Positions 12,501-24,174 of a DNA stretch of 64,000 nucleotides are shown here, piece after piece. The DNA comes from Plantago ovata (lineage: Eukaryota > Streptophyta > Magnoliopsida > Lamiales > Plantaginaceae): contig CM051456.1 in NCBI GenBank assembly GCA_028274465.1, positions 62,978,753 to 63,042,752 of the forward strand, in the 5' to 3' direction. The notes beneath the pieces were generated by a model. That model did not search any database, was not told the origin of the DNA, and saw only the letters and a program-made list of their open reading frames with translations. Positions within the stretch are counted from its first letter, which is position 1; each line of letters begins with the position of its first letter. A program made the translations under genes and the position numbers.

Positions 12501-15306
12501 CCACCACGGGTACAAAGGAACCCTTGAGCATCACAACTTGTTCAGCTGGAGAGGCACTCTTGAACTTACCTTTCATATTCTCTCTGATTGTTGCAATCAG
12601 ATTTGCACTCATTTGCTGAGAATATGAGAGTTCTTCAGGACGTATGGAGTGTACAAACATCTCGAGTTTGAAGAGTGAATTTCTCTTCTTTTCATTTGAT
12701 AGATGGATGTGAAGATCTGAGAAGTCCATCCTTTTGTACCTTTGCCAGTTGCTGACAGACTTAACAACTCTAGTCAAAGTGCTTCTTTTGAAATTGGAGT
12801 ATAGTTCTTCAGAACTAACTTCATGGACTTCTGTGATGTGAACCGCTTCATTACTCTCCTTTTGAGCCTGAATAAAAGTAAGGTTATTTTCAGGAAGGTT
12901 TTGGAAAATAGTTTTAGAGTCGAAAACTGTAACATGAATTACCTGTTGATTTTCAGCAAGCTCGTGTTGCACACTGAGTTGTGCGGGAACTATTTTCATT
13001 GCTTCAGGAGCTGTAGCAGCATCCTTGAATTGTTCATCCTGAAATAACACTTTGTTAGATACAATTACTAAGTTTTTAAACTTAGTAAAATTACCAAAAG
13101 TTTCATCTACCTGCTGAACATGAGTTGTAGATTCCGGTGCAGAAGTTTCAACAACCTTCTGACTTGTATCTTGAGAAGTCTGTAAAGAAATAATTGTGTT
13201 AGCTAAAGATAAAGTTTCAGATAGTGAAGTTTTACTTATATCTGAGTTAACTACCTGCTGAAGAATGCAGGTGGTGACTCAGTCCTTTCAGCATTGAAAG
13301 CTTCTTCAATATCTGGGACTTGTGCTTCAGCAGACTTCTTCTCTTGCTCTATTTGAGAAGGTTGTGCAGATTCAGCAATCTCCCTTGTCTTTGAATTGAC
13401 AAGTTGAGCAGAAACATCTAGACCTCTAAGTTCACTACTTGTCATGAATAGTTCTACTGCCTTGTTGGAGTTATCATCAATCTTCATATCCATTTGCTGG
13501 CTTAGGTCAGTCAGCACCAGTTGGACTTTGTCAATAGAAGTGATTGGTGAACTTGGTCTAACATTCTCAACATCATGAGATGCGTCGTCGACCGATGTTT
13601 CTTGTTGAGTTTCAGCTAACTCTGGGACTTGAACTGTTGCAGTCTCAGCAACTGGTTCGTCAGTAGTTGCAGCTTCAACAACTTCTTGGACTTGACTAGT
13701 TGCTATTTCAACAACTGTCTCTTTTACTTCTGTTGCTTTTACTAGCAACATTCTCAGCAAGTGCAGCCTTTCTTAGGTTTGCAGCAATGTCACTTGCTGG
13801 TTCCAGAGTAGTATCATAGAGATTATCTACAATGTATACATGTTCTATTCTTTCTAAGGCAGGATTTTCATTTCCACTGCCTTGTGGTCTTGCTTCAGTA
13901 GATGGATCCAAGTTAATTGGATTTGTGAAGGCTTCTGCAAGCACTTCAGCAACATCTACTACAGTGGTTTGCTTTTCAGCAATCACTGGAGTGTCATCAT
14001 CTTGAATGACATGGACAACCGACACGGATTTTTTTACCGTTGTTTTCTTTCTTGGGAAAGTGGTCTTTGTCCTTGCCTTCTTAGGAATAGGATCAGCTGA
14101 TGAAGTTGCAGTCTGAGTATCATCATCAACTTTCCTCTTTTTCTTTGATCTTTTGCTGGGCGCAGTAGTGTCAGCAACCGCAGTAGTATCAGCAGCAGTC
14201 TCAGCAACATTTGCAGCTGTTGCATTCCGAGACTGTTTGTCAGTCTCAACAACATTTGCAGCTGTTGCATTCCTAGACTGGTTATCAGTCTCAGCAACAT
14301 TTGCAGTTGTTGCTTTCCTTGACTTCTTGTCAGCAGCCTTGGGTCCATTCAGCTTGTAGAAAGCTCTTCCCACATTGCATACTGATTTCTTAATCGGCAA
14401 TGGGTTTCTCAGCTGAATTTGGTAATGTTCAAGGATGTAGCATATTTTCAATCTATACATCACCGGAAGAGAAGGTGAGACAGTGTTGTCTTCAACCTTG
14501 ACCTTGAACTTTGTAACACAATCAACAAGTCTATTGAAAATGTACTTAGCCAAGTTGATGTTTGTTTTGCTTTCATAGATATGCATCAGCAATGGCCATC
14601 TTCTTAGGCCTACTTGGTCTATTCCTCCAACTTGGGAGTCTGAAACTTTGATTAGTAGCAATGCTAATAGACCAAGTGAATGGCAAAGATGCTTCCTTTT
14701 TGTGTGCTTATTCCAAGTCACAGGAGCAATCTCTTCTTTCTTCATCCTTTCATTTATGACATCACTGTAGAAAGCTTCTATTTCTTCATCAGTGGCAGTG
14801 ATGTCATCTTCAGTTCCAGTAGTCGGAATCTGAATGATGTTTGCTCAATCAATCCATTTCAGGATGATTTGCTTTCCTTGAACTGTTGTAGAAATCACTT
14901 TTTCAGTGATTCCTTGTCCATCAGTAAGGGTCTGGATTTCTGAATTGTTGTAGAATTCCATAGTGTCCAACATGCTCACTTTCTTAGTGCGAGCAGTGAT
15001 GAAGAAAAGTAGGCCTTGTTGATTTATGTAATTCAACGCCTCAAGATTTTCTTCATCCAGTTCTTGTTCATAGAAGTATCTGATATACTTCTCTTTGGCA
15101 AATCCACCCCATTGCATCATCTGCTCATACTTTTTAGCGTTGAGATATGCAGGAGGCATGGGTCTCTCTGTGATTTGTTCATTTCTCAACACGACTTTCA
15201 CCGTGTTTTTCACCGGAGTTGTTACCAGAGTAGGAGCAGTACTTTTTCCAGCACTGTCTGCCTTTGAGGACTTGGTGTTCTTCGATGATTGTCTCTTGGG
15301 AGCCAT
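9600..15306 (-). pseudogene. Post-pol (env-position) ORF region of copia A, broken
   Basis: Minus-strand coding-like DNA begins with MAPKRQSSKNTKSSK at 15306 and continues leftwards. The N-terminal part has WGGFAKEKYIRYFYEQELDE and KRKHLCHSLGLLALLLIK, shared with B. The middle is low-complexity and acidic, with basic clusters such as KRSKKKRK that could act as nuclear signals, and many Ala-Glu-Thr and Gln tracts. Sirevirus copia elements are known for an extra ORF after pol, often called env-like. I see no convincing signal peptide or transmembrane anchor. The region has several breaks and carries the TRIM at 9974-10525. Confidence 0.75.
9974..10525 (-). mobile_element. TRIM element (552 bp) with two LTRs
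   Basis: Two near-identical LTRs (9974-10185 and 10315-10525, about 212 bp) flank a 129-bp interior. They begin TGTAACGACCC or TATAACGACCC and end GGGGTATTACA. Next to the right LTR the minus strand reads TGGTATCAGAGCC, the initiator-Met tRNA primer site. Next to the left LTR it reads TTAAGGGGGGTAGTT, a polypurine tract. A perfect duplication GTTCC flanks it (9969-9973 and 10526-10530). It has no coding capacity, so it is a terminal-repeat retrotransposon in miniature. No 5S-like promoter is seen, so it is not Cassandra. Confidence 0.95.
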
Positions 15307-15453
15307 CTCTTTATATATTAGGTAAGGTTGGGGGAGTACGAAAAAGAGACTTTTCTTTTTGACCGGAGGTATAGTAATTCAGAGCACAGGCTAGGGAATT
15401 TTTGCAGAGAAAGGAAATGTGAGTTAAAGAATTTTGTCTTTCTCTAACTCTTC

Positions 15454-15463
15454 ATTTATATAG
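15454..15463 (-). promoter_or_regulatory. TATA-like box upstream of the post-pol ORF of A
   Basis: The minus strand reads CTATATAAAT about 150 bp before the ATG at 15306, followed by a pyrimidine- and adenine-rich stretch like a 5' UTR. B has a weaker match (GATATAAAGA) at the same distance. This suggests a separate promoter for the post-pol ORF. It is inference from position and sequence only. Confidence 0.4.
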
Positions 15464-15899
15464 TGTCTCTGTTATGTGAGAAGTTCAATGGTTTTGAGTT
15501 CTCATTAAGGGTAAAACAGAGATTCAACGAGTTAGTGGAGCCTTTACATTAAATGCGTAGTGGTCCACTAACACGAAACCGTCAGAGCATGCTTTCTCTT
15601 TGTAATATTAACCGTTAGATCATCAACTGCTTTAAAATCAATGGCCACAATTGTATTTCATGTCATGATTTACAGCGAGTTTATCTGTGCCACGATTAAC
15701 GTCACAATTGATTTTACCTTGACTCACGGGATTTGATCTCTTTTACTTCAAAGCTAATTGCTTGCTGAAGTATACATGAATTTTTTCAGAAATTTTAATC
15801 CTTCTGACTTTAGCAATTACTTTTCAAGTAACAAGCCTTGTAGTTGCTGAAAGTTCCCCCTTAATCAAATATCTCATTTTCTTTGGGTCAAAGATATTC

Positions 15900-16275
15900 C
15901 TGAGTTCCCGTCTCAGTAAATCCTTTTTATATTGAGATATTTTTAGGTAAATTCTCTTTCAGTGAGAAGCATTTTTGCTCTTTGCTGAGTTCCCGTCTCA
16001 GATTTTTCTTTTGATACTTGAATACCTGTTTCAGCATCCTTGATTGTCTGAATACCAGTTTCAGCAATCTTTGAAAATTTCTTACTGAGTACCCGTCTCA
16101 GCAAGTGATCAAGTTCCCTAACAAATACTCGGTTTGAAGGAATTACTTGTTGAATGCCTGTATCAGCAAACATTTCGTGTACAAACATCTCTTTCAGAGA
16201 GGTCAGTGGAAAGGGACTTTTCAAGGAATAAATAAACCTTTAAGCAACCATTGGCTTGCTGAATGCCTGTTTCAA
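15900..16275. repeat. Seven-copy 17-nt hairpin array between pol and post-pol ORF (A)
   Basis: Units start at 15900, 15985, 16018, 16048, 16085, 16150 and 16259. On the plus strand they fit CTGA-R-T-N-CC-Y-GT-Y-TCAG, for example CTGAGTTCCCGTCTCAG and CTGAATACCAGTTTCAG. The arms pair with a 7-nt loop. The fifth stem position changes together with its partner (G-C or A-T) in six of seven units. The array lies between the end of RT-RNase H and the TATA-like box. On the minus strand some units translate as ETGIQ, but the pairing explains the pattern better. Confidence 0.8.
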
Positions 16276-16299
16276 CAATCCAACCAAATGTATCCCTTT

Positions 16300-17781
16300 T
16301 CATTGAGGTATTTCAATCAATCCAAGGTTATACCTTAGCATTGCGAACCTATTATCTGGTAGGGGCTTGGTAAAGATGTCAGCAAGTTGATCATCAGTAC
16401 CTATTTTTACAACATCAATGTCTCCTTTTTCCACATGATCTCTAATGAAATGATGTCTAATATCAATGTGTTTTGTCCTTGAGTGGAACTTAGGATTTTG
16501 CGTGATAGCAATAGCTCTTGTATTATCACAAAAGATTGGTGTTTTCTTTGCAGAAATACCATAATCTCTTAGTTGTTGTTGAGTCCAAAGGATTTGAGCG
16601 GTGCAACAACTAGCCGCAAGGTATTCAGATTCAGTGGATGAATTGGCAACACATGTTTGCTTCTTGCTGAACCATGATATTAATCTTGTACCTAGAAACT
16701 GACAAGTTCCAGAAGTACTTTTTCTATCAAGAGTTGATCCTCCATGGTCAGCATCAGAATAACCTACCAATTCTAATCCAGAATCTTTTGGATACCATAA
16801 TCCAACATTGACTGTGCCTTTGACATATTTCAGTATTTTGAGTGCTTTCTTGTAGTGTGATTCTCTCGGATCAGATTGGAATCTCGCACACACACAAACA
16901 GCATACTGAATGTCAGGCCTACTTTTCGTTAGATACATCAAGGAACCAATGAGCTTCCTATACTTGTGTTCATCCACACTTTTGTCTTGTTTAGTATATC
17001 CCAATTTGGTACCAACACTCATAGGGATCTTTTCAGGTTTCTCTTCCTCTTTGATCCTGAACTTTATGAGCATTTCCTTTGCATACTTTGCTTGATTTAT
17101 AAATATTCCATCTTTGAGTTGCTTGACTTGCAATACTAGGAAATAATTCAATTTGCCCATCATACTCATTTCAAACTTGTTTGTCATGAGTTTGACAAAA
17201 TCATCACAAAGTTGCTTGTCCTTAGATCCAAATATTATGTCATCCACATAAATCTGGACTAAGAGAATTTTACCATCATGGTTCATGGTAAATAAGGTTT
17301 TATCAACTTCACCTTCCTTGAAACCATTATCCAGCAAGAACTTAGCTAAGGTATCATACCAAGCTCTAAGTGCTTTCTTTAGATCATATACAACTTTCTG
17401 AAGCTTATATACCATCTTGGTTCTTGGGGGAAGTTCAAAGCCATGGGGTTGTTCTAGGTAGACTTCTTCAGCAAGTTTACCATTTAGGAATGCACTTTTA
17501 ACATCCATTTGATAAACAATGAAGTCATTATGAGCAGCAAAGGCTAAGAAAAGTTTGATAGCATCCAATCTTGCAACTAGTGCATAAGACTCATCATTGT
17601 CCAATCCTTCAATCTGGCAATAACCTTGAGCAACTAAACGTGCTTTGTTCCTTCTTACTTCTCCAGACTCACTCAGCTTGTTTCTGAACACCCACTTTGT
17701 ACCAGTTGCTTTCTTTCCTTCAGCAAGGGGTACAAGTTTCCAGACTTTGTTCCTTTCAAATTGTTCCAGTTCTTCCTGCAT
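16300..17781 (-). pseudogene. Copia RT-RNase H region of A
   Basis: An open minus-strand segment of 493 codons with Ty1/copia hallmarks: an N-terminal reverse transcriptase start ([20 protein letters not shown]), the [11 protein letters not shown] motif, the active-site box YVDDIIFGS, the [13 protein letters not shown] stretch, and RNase H motifs [19 protein letters not shown] and STESEYLA. It ends with [13 protein letters not shown]. Upstream in the same element lie linker and integrase remnants, giving the copia order integrase before RT. The element as a whole is broken, so this is part of a fossil polyprotein even though the segment reads through. Confidence 0.92.
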
Positions 17782-18430
17782 TGCCTTGATCTATTCAGAA
17801 TGCTTTAAAACTTCTTCTATGGTCTTGGGCTCAATTTCTGAAACAAAGCAAGAGAACAAAGCTTCTACTTCAATAACATTTGCTTCTTCAGCAAGTTCTT
17901 GATTAGTAGAGGGATGATCTCTAATTCACTTATTAACAGGTTTTCTGCTCTTTGGATCTGGATATGTTTGCGTTTCAGCATGTGACTCTTCAGCATGTAC
18001 TTGTTCAGTACTACTGGTATCTTGTTGTGTCTCTGTTGGAATTGGTTCATCAGCAACTACTTGTTCAGCACCGCTGGTTTGAGATAACTCGTCAGCAGAC
18101 ACAGGAGGTTGCGTAGTTTCAGCAACATCGGGAGCAACTGCGTCTTTAGCCGAAAATTATTTATCATGAACTACATTTATCTTGTCATGACTTGGAGTAG
18201 GAGCGTCATTGTCAGAATCATCATTAAGTTCAATTGATTTGACATTTCTAGCGTTGGATTCAGTTCTTTGCTCGTGTATGAGTAATTTCTTCATACATTC
18301 TGATATATCTTCTTCAGCAGGGACTCCTTGTGATTTTTCATAGAATACAACTCTATAAGCCTTACTATGCAAGCAGTAGCCAAGAAATATCGCTTCATCT
18401 GTCTTTGTTTGAATTGTTCTTAAGTATTCT
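17782..18430 (-). pseudogene. Integrase C-terminal and linker remnant of copia A
   Basis: Minus-strand remnant homologous to 46914-47700 in B and 55313-55560 in C. It has Glu/Thr/Gln-rich linker peptides and the ESNARNVKSIELNDDSDND stretch shared by all three copies. The segment ends where E2 was inserted (ATTCT at 18426-18430); the matching sequence resumes at 36867. It is broken. Confidence 0.75.
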
Positions 18431-21133
18431 TGATGAACGTATTTTTGACGCGTTCATCTTGTCTTTTTTACCTACTTTTGCTATCTTTTAGCCTTGTTTT
18501 TTGGTTAGTTTTGTAGAATAGTGTCACGTTTTGTGTTTTCTGCATTTTCAGGCACTTAGGTACGAAACGGCGTTTTTGGAGCTAAAAACGAGCCTTTTTG
18601 ATGGAAAAGATGGCCCCGTTGAAGTTCCCCAATCTCCGTGGCTTGTTCGTGAGTGTCTGAGCCCCAATAAGTGCCGAGAAGGACGAGCCCAAGGCACCCG
18701 AGGGCCATTCGTGGGCAAAAGATCGAGTTTCGAGGCCAAAATCTGCCCAGGAGGCAAGCCCTTCGCTTGGAATTGGAGAAGCGGGACGCTTGGAATTTCA
18801 GGAGATTTCAAAAGAGGAATAGGAAGCAAGCGCTTCGCTTGGCTCTGCCCAAGCGAAGCGCTCGGCAGCCGTTACAGACCCAGATTTTGCCTTCATTACT
18901 TGATTTTGGAGTTACTTTTTGATATACAGAACATTGGAGACGAGTTTTGGACGGTCCTAAGCCCCTAAAACTCAAAGAAACTCATAGATTCATTGTAATT
19001 TAGCTTGGGATTCAAGATTTTGATTGGAATTCATCCTTTGTAATCATCTACGGAGAGGTTTTCTTTGATTTCCACCGATTAGTGACAGCTTTGGTGGTAA
19101 CTTGTATCACTCTCTTGTCTTGTAGTTTGATATGATGTATTCTGATTATTATTCATATGAATTGATGTCTATGTTGATGAATATGAGTAGCTAAATCTTT
19201 TGTGTTGGTGGTAGAATGTAGAATTATGCATGTTATGGATTATGCTTATGCTTACATGAGGTTGTGAGTCAATCTTGCTGCAAATTACTTCATATGATTC
19301 GTAGTTGCCTATAAAATATATTCGAATAGAGTATGTGACAAACTCGTTGGTCAATGAAAGCAATAGGATTGTATGTTAGTGATTTGCCGCATGCTAGATA
19401 AATGGTGTTAGTGACAAACACCTCTAAATTATTGATAGTGGCCTTTTATGATGTGTGATGATGTCGTTTTTCACCAATTAAATTTGTTTAAAAGCCAATG
19501 AACACTTATCACTACACAAACTAGAGTGCAATGGCAAGTTTTCCCCGAGTGTCGTTCTCTCGGGACCTAACGTGGCTTTGTTTGAGGTTTTTGCTAGTTA
19601 TTTCAGACAACGAGTTCAAATGTTTGTAGAAGTGTTCTCTTAGAACAAAGCAACGAGAAATCAGATTGTTGTATCAAGTTTGGGAAACGGTTGGTGGTAG
19701 AAATCAAATACACATGCATGGGTTACGAATATGCTCACAAGTTCAGTGCGTAAAACCTTCGATTAAGTCTGCTAAGAAACTCGTCTAGGTAACTTTCAAG
19801 ACACACATCATAAAAGATCACTATCAATACTTTAGAGGTGCTTGTCACTAACACCATTTATCTAGCATGCTGCAAATCTCTAACATACAATCATATAGCT
19901 TTCATTGACCAAGAGTTTGTCACTATACTCAATTCGAATATATTTTATAGGCAACTAAGAATCATATGAAGGAATTTGCAGCAACATTGACTCACAAACT
20001 CATGTAAGCATAAACATAACCCTTAGCATGCATATTCTACATTCTACCACCAACACAAAGGAATTAGCTACTCATATTCATCAACATAGACATCAAATCA
20101 TATGAATTGTAAATAGAATACATCAAATCAAACTACTAGACAAGAGATAATGATACAATGTTACCACCAAGCTGTCACTAATTGGTGGGTATTGATGAAA
20201 ACCTCTCCGTAAATGAAACAACGGATGCAATCCTATGCCAAAATCTTTAATCCAAAACGAAGCTTTGTGTTCAAAAAGTATCCAATAAGTAACAGAAGAT
20301 CAGATCTAAGAAGGAAAATCCGAAAACGTAACCGCTGCCAAGCGGAGCGCTTGGCAGGCGAAGCGCTTTGGCCCTCCAAGCGCTTCGCTTGGCTGCTGTG
20401 CCAAAGCTCCTGGAAAATGAAGCGGAGCGCTTCACTATTCCAGGCGCTTAGCTTGGCTCCTTGGCAGATTTTTGTCTTCAAACTCAATCTTTTTGCCCTC
20501 GTACGGCCCTCGGGTGCCTTGGACTCTTCCTTCTCAATGCTTATTGAGGCTCAAACACTCACGAACAAGCCACGGAGATTGGGGAACTTCAACGGGGCCA
20601 TCTTTTCCATCAAAAAGGCTCGTTTTTAGCTCCAAAAACGTCGTTTCGTACCTAAGTGCCTGAAATGCAGAAACACAAAATGTGACACTATTCTATAAAA
20701 CTAACCAAAAAACAAGGCTAGAAGATAGCAAAAGAAGGTAAAAAAGACAAGATGAACGCGTCAAAAATACGTTCATCAATGTGTGTCTTGAAAGTTACCT
20801 AGACAAGTTGCTTAGCAGACTTAGTTGAAGGTTTTACGCACTGAACTTGTGAGCATATTCGTAATCCATGCATGTGTATTCGATTTCTACCACCGACCGT
20901 TTTCCAAACTTGTTTACAAAAACTCTTGATTTCTCACTTCCTTTGTTCAAACATCTTTCTCAAAAATCATCATCTAGTTGACTGAAATTAGCTAGCAAAA
21001 ACCTTGATCAAAGCCACGTTAGGTCCCGAGAGAACGACACTCGGGGAAAACTTGCCATTGCACTCTGTTTGTGTAGTGAAAGGTGTTCTTTGGCTTTTTA
21101 AACAAATTTAATTGGTGAAAAACGACATCATCA
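18431..21133 (+). repeat. 5' LTR of E2, split by a solo LTR
   Basis: The host LTR occupies 18431-19455 and 20784-21133. Removing the insert and one duplication leaves 1375 bp, which equals the 3' LTR (1413 bp) minus its extra 38-bp tandem copy. Palindromes of the type GCAAGCGCTTCGCTTGG lie around 18765-18865. Open stretches inside this LTR are chance frames. Confidence 0.92.
19456..20778 (-). repeat. Solo LTR, type 2 Athila-like, inverted within the 5' LTR of E2
   Basis: A 1323-bp LTR in minus orientation, from TGATGATGTCG to ACGTTCATCA, flanked by the perfect duplication ATGTG (19451-19455 and 20779-20783). It is the same subfamily as its host, so the two form a long inverted repeat. It must be younger than E2. 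Its palindromes lie at about 20335-20465. Confidence 0.94.
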
Positions 21134-21136
21134 ATT

Positions 21137-21155
21137 TGGCGCCGCTGCCGGGGAC
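21137..21155 (+). other. Primer binding site of E2
   Basis: TGGCGCCGCTGCCGGGGAC lies three bases after the LTR end CATCATCA. It is the Athila-type primer site. Confidence 0.92.
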
Positions 21156-21275
21156 TTAACTCCTTTGGTTGGTGTTTTTGTTTGGTTTTTTCAGCCAACA
21201 TCTCTTCTTTGTCTCATTTCTGTTTTTGTTTCTTTTTGCTTGAGATACTCATTATCTTGTATTTCAGGTGTGTGT

Positions 21276-23589
21276 ATGCCTAGAACCCGAACGGGTGGGC
21301 CTAACGTTGAACCTTACATAGACGAAATCGATCGCTTGTATTGGAGGAGAAGAAGGAATCTCAATTCTCAGTTTGAAAGGGTAGCATCTAGAGCTTCCAC
21401 ATCTGGAAGTAGAGAAGAATCTTTCTCACATCTCTCTGAACCAATTCTTGAGTCGGTTTCCGTGGAAGGTGAAATGGCGGAGCAACCTATTCGTTCACTC
21501 ACCAAGCCAACGGTTGGGGCTAGAGGACCAGCAATTGTCCTCAATGATGCCACTAGGAACCTGGAGATAAAGAACCACATGTACCAACAACTTCCCAAGT
21601 TCTATGGGATGGGTAATGAGGACGTGATTGGGTTCTTGAATGAGCTCGAGAACTTTGTTCTCCATCTTGGGCGACCGGGTGCTGGAGTGACGGACGATGA
21701 TCTTCGCATGAAGGTTTTCTCCATGGGTCTAGGTGATCGAGCAAAGGCTTGGCTCAATACTCTAGAGGCTGGGTCTTTGACTACATGGGCGTTCTGTTTC
21801 GACAAGTTCATGGATCGGTACTACCCCGCTTCCAAGACGATGGCTATGAAGAGACAAATTAGCACCTTTGATCAGCGATATGATGAAGCTTTTCACGAGG
21901 CTTATGATCGTTTCATGGGGTTGCAACATAGATGCCCTCACCATGGGTATGATAAAGGTCAGCTTCTCCAATTCTTTTACAGTGGCTTGCATCCTGAGAT
22001 TCAATCTCAAGTGGATAGAATTTGTGGTGGAAGTATGGGAGAGTTGACTCCTACTCAAGCTCAAATGAAGCTAGACACGATGTACCGGAATTCTCAAAAC
22101 CGGAATGTTAGAGCTCGTGTGCTTCAAAAGGAGCAAGGGGGAGAGGCAAAGGTAGTAGTGGAACAAGATGCCTTTGATGGGTTCGCCCATGAGGTCAAGC
22201 AATCTTTGAGGCAAAGCGTTCCTATCCCTTCTACGGAGATTTGTGGTGTCTGCAAGAATTATGGGCACCCGGCCAATCTATGCCGTTCTGAGTTTGCTAG
22301 AGAGCAATTCATCAAGAACGAGGTCCGTCAAGAGGTCTATGTTGCTGCCGAAGGGGAGCAAGTGACCGAGGACGTGAACTATGGCCAAGGATATGGCAAT
22401 GTTAGGCCACAAAACCGTGGGGGACAAGGACCACGAGGTGGGCACCAGAACCAAGGCAACCGTGGTTATGTCCACAACCCAATATGCCTATGGTCCACAT
22501 CAAGATCGAAGCCGTCTCAGCTATGGGAACAACTGGTATGAAGGAGCACCACCTTCTAATCCCACACCCCCACCTCCGGTTGCTAGTTCAGGACCGCAAG
22601 GTGGAGGGGTGCTCCCTTCTCCTCTTGTTACTTCACTCAATGATCTGGTTATGAAGACGAACAAATTCATGGAGCATTACTATCGTAATGAGGCTACTAA
22701 CAATCAACGCTTTGAGAAGCTTGAGGCTAGTAGTAGCAGTCTCCATAAGAAGCTACAAGAGCTTATAGATCGAGGGGCGAGTAGAGAGCAAGGGAAGTTT
22801 CCCGGAAACACGGAGAAAGCCATGGCTATAACCGTGGTGACTGATTTGCCCGTGGAGATCACGGTTGTGAGAGACAATGCACGAGTTGAGGTGCCAAGTT
22901 GCAAGATAACTGAAACTTGCAAAGTGAGTGAGGAGCTTGAGACTCCTAAGGTAGTTGTGGAAGAGAAAGTGGTCGCACAATCTGATGCGATAGTGGAAGA
23001 AGTGAATGAAAACTCATCGTCTGAGGATGAGTTGGTGGATATGGTGGAAGTGCCTATCCAAGAGAGCTTTGATGTGGAAATCGGCCTGGGTAAGAAGGAT
23101 GGAATAGTGGCAACTCTAGACACGGGAGCGGGTGTGAATGTCATACCTTTGAACGTGTACGAAGAGTCGGGTTTGTCTGGCTTAAGACCAATGAAGTGCA
23201 TGGTGCAATTGGCGGACGGGTCTATGAAGAATCCATTAGGTGTGATCGAGAATCTAGTGGTAAGAGTCACCGGTGTAGAGGTCAAGACGAACTTCATCGT
23301 CATGCCTACATCCTCCGCAAAGCTCAAGGATGTGGTTCTTTTGGGTAGAGCCTTCATCAACAAAGTACATATGGTGATAGACATGTATCGTCGTACATGT
23401 AGCTTCGAGGTAAATGGCAAGCAACATACGTTGCGAGCCATAATTAATTCATGTGCTTATGTTGATACTAACGAACTTGTAGGATTCTTTGGTCCTCTTT
23501 ATGTTCGTCAAGATGTGCAGGGACTTGATGCTTTGAAGAGCACTTGGACGGGGAAGTCTAGTACCCGATGCGAAATTGATCCCGCATGA
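21276..23589 (+). pseudogene. Gag-protease region of E2
   Basis: Starts at the ATG of MPRTRTGG, after a leader of about 120 bp. Parts in order: a basic N-terminus with EIDRLYWRRRR, the Retrotrans_gag core (KNHMYQQLPKFYGM, LRMKVFSMGLGDRAKAWL, CPHHGYDKGQL), a CCHC zinc knuckle (CGVCKNYGHPANLC) for RNA binding, a Gly/Gln-rich linker, ELIDRGASREQGKFPGN, and an aspartic protease with ATLDTGAGVNVIPLNVYE. The coding region is not continuous; about one break is seen. Its products would form the particle and mature it, but no polymerase follows. Confidence 0.85.
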
Positions 23590-23767
23590 GCTAAGACGAG
23601 TCGAGCCAACGACTTCTAAACAAAGGCGCTTCTCGGGAGGCAACCCGAGGTTGTAGGTAATTGCATATAGATTAGAAGCATGTTTAAATTTTGTTTTGTT
23701 GAGTAGACAAGGTTTTTGAGGTGAAAATTGAGAAAAAGTCGGAAAAAAATGAAGTTAGGAGCTCCAG

Positions 23768-24000
23768 GTCCCAAGCGCTCCGCTTGGCTCAAGCCAAGCG
23801 GACCGCTTAGCCAAGCGCTCCGCTTGGTTCAAGCCAAGCGGACCGCTTGGATTTACAGTAGGAACTTCTCCTACTGTAAATCCAAGCGAAGCGCTTGGGG
23901 CGACCCAAGCGTCCCGCTTGAACCAAGCGCTTCGCTTGGGACGCTCAAGCGGCTCGCTTGGCTTCTTTAAAAGCCAAGCGAGCCACTTGAGTTTTGAAGC
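23768..24000. repeat. CCAAGCG-type palindrome array, upstream of the ORF3 leader (E2)
   Basis: About ten arms of the type CCAAGCGCTCCGCTTGG and CCAAGCGGACCGCTTGG in direct succession. In the middle lies a hairpin (23834-23898) with a perfect 15-bp inner stem, GGATTTACAGTAGGA against TCCTACTGTAAATCC, and a 5-nt loop. A second such hairpin occurs at 25361-25436. Open frames here are by-products of the repeats. Confidence 0.88.
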
Positions 24001-24174
24001 TCTCCTCTTCATTCTTTTTCATCTTCTTCCCGATTTTTCACCCCAAAAACTTCAATCTCACTCAATTCTCCACCAATTTTTGCAATCTTGTGCATTCTAA
24101 AGAGCCCATCACCTCCTCTATCATCTAAACCGAACAAATTTCACGTTTGAAGCATCATTCACAAGGAATCGAAG

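Noticed and set aside
18531-18968. Open frames inside type 2 LTRs (also 20213-20629 and 35554-35945)
   Set aside because: They follow GC-rich palindromes in noncoding LTR DNA, appear on both strands, and show no protein similarity.
21137-21155. tRNA gene fragment
   Set aside because: Only the 3'-end complement of a tRNA is present, beside an LTR; it is a primer site, as are the other copies in the window.
23728-24012. Repetitive small proteins on both strands (Lys/Arg/Ser/Ala/Trp-rich)
   Set aside because: They are by-products of the CCAAGCG palindromes, open in both directions.
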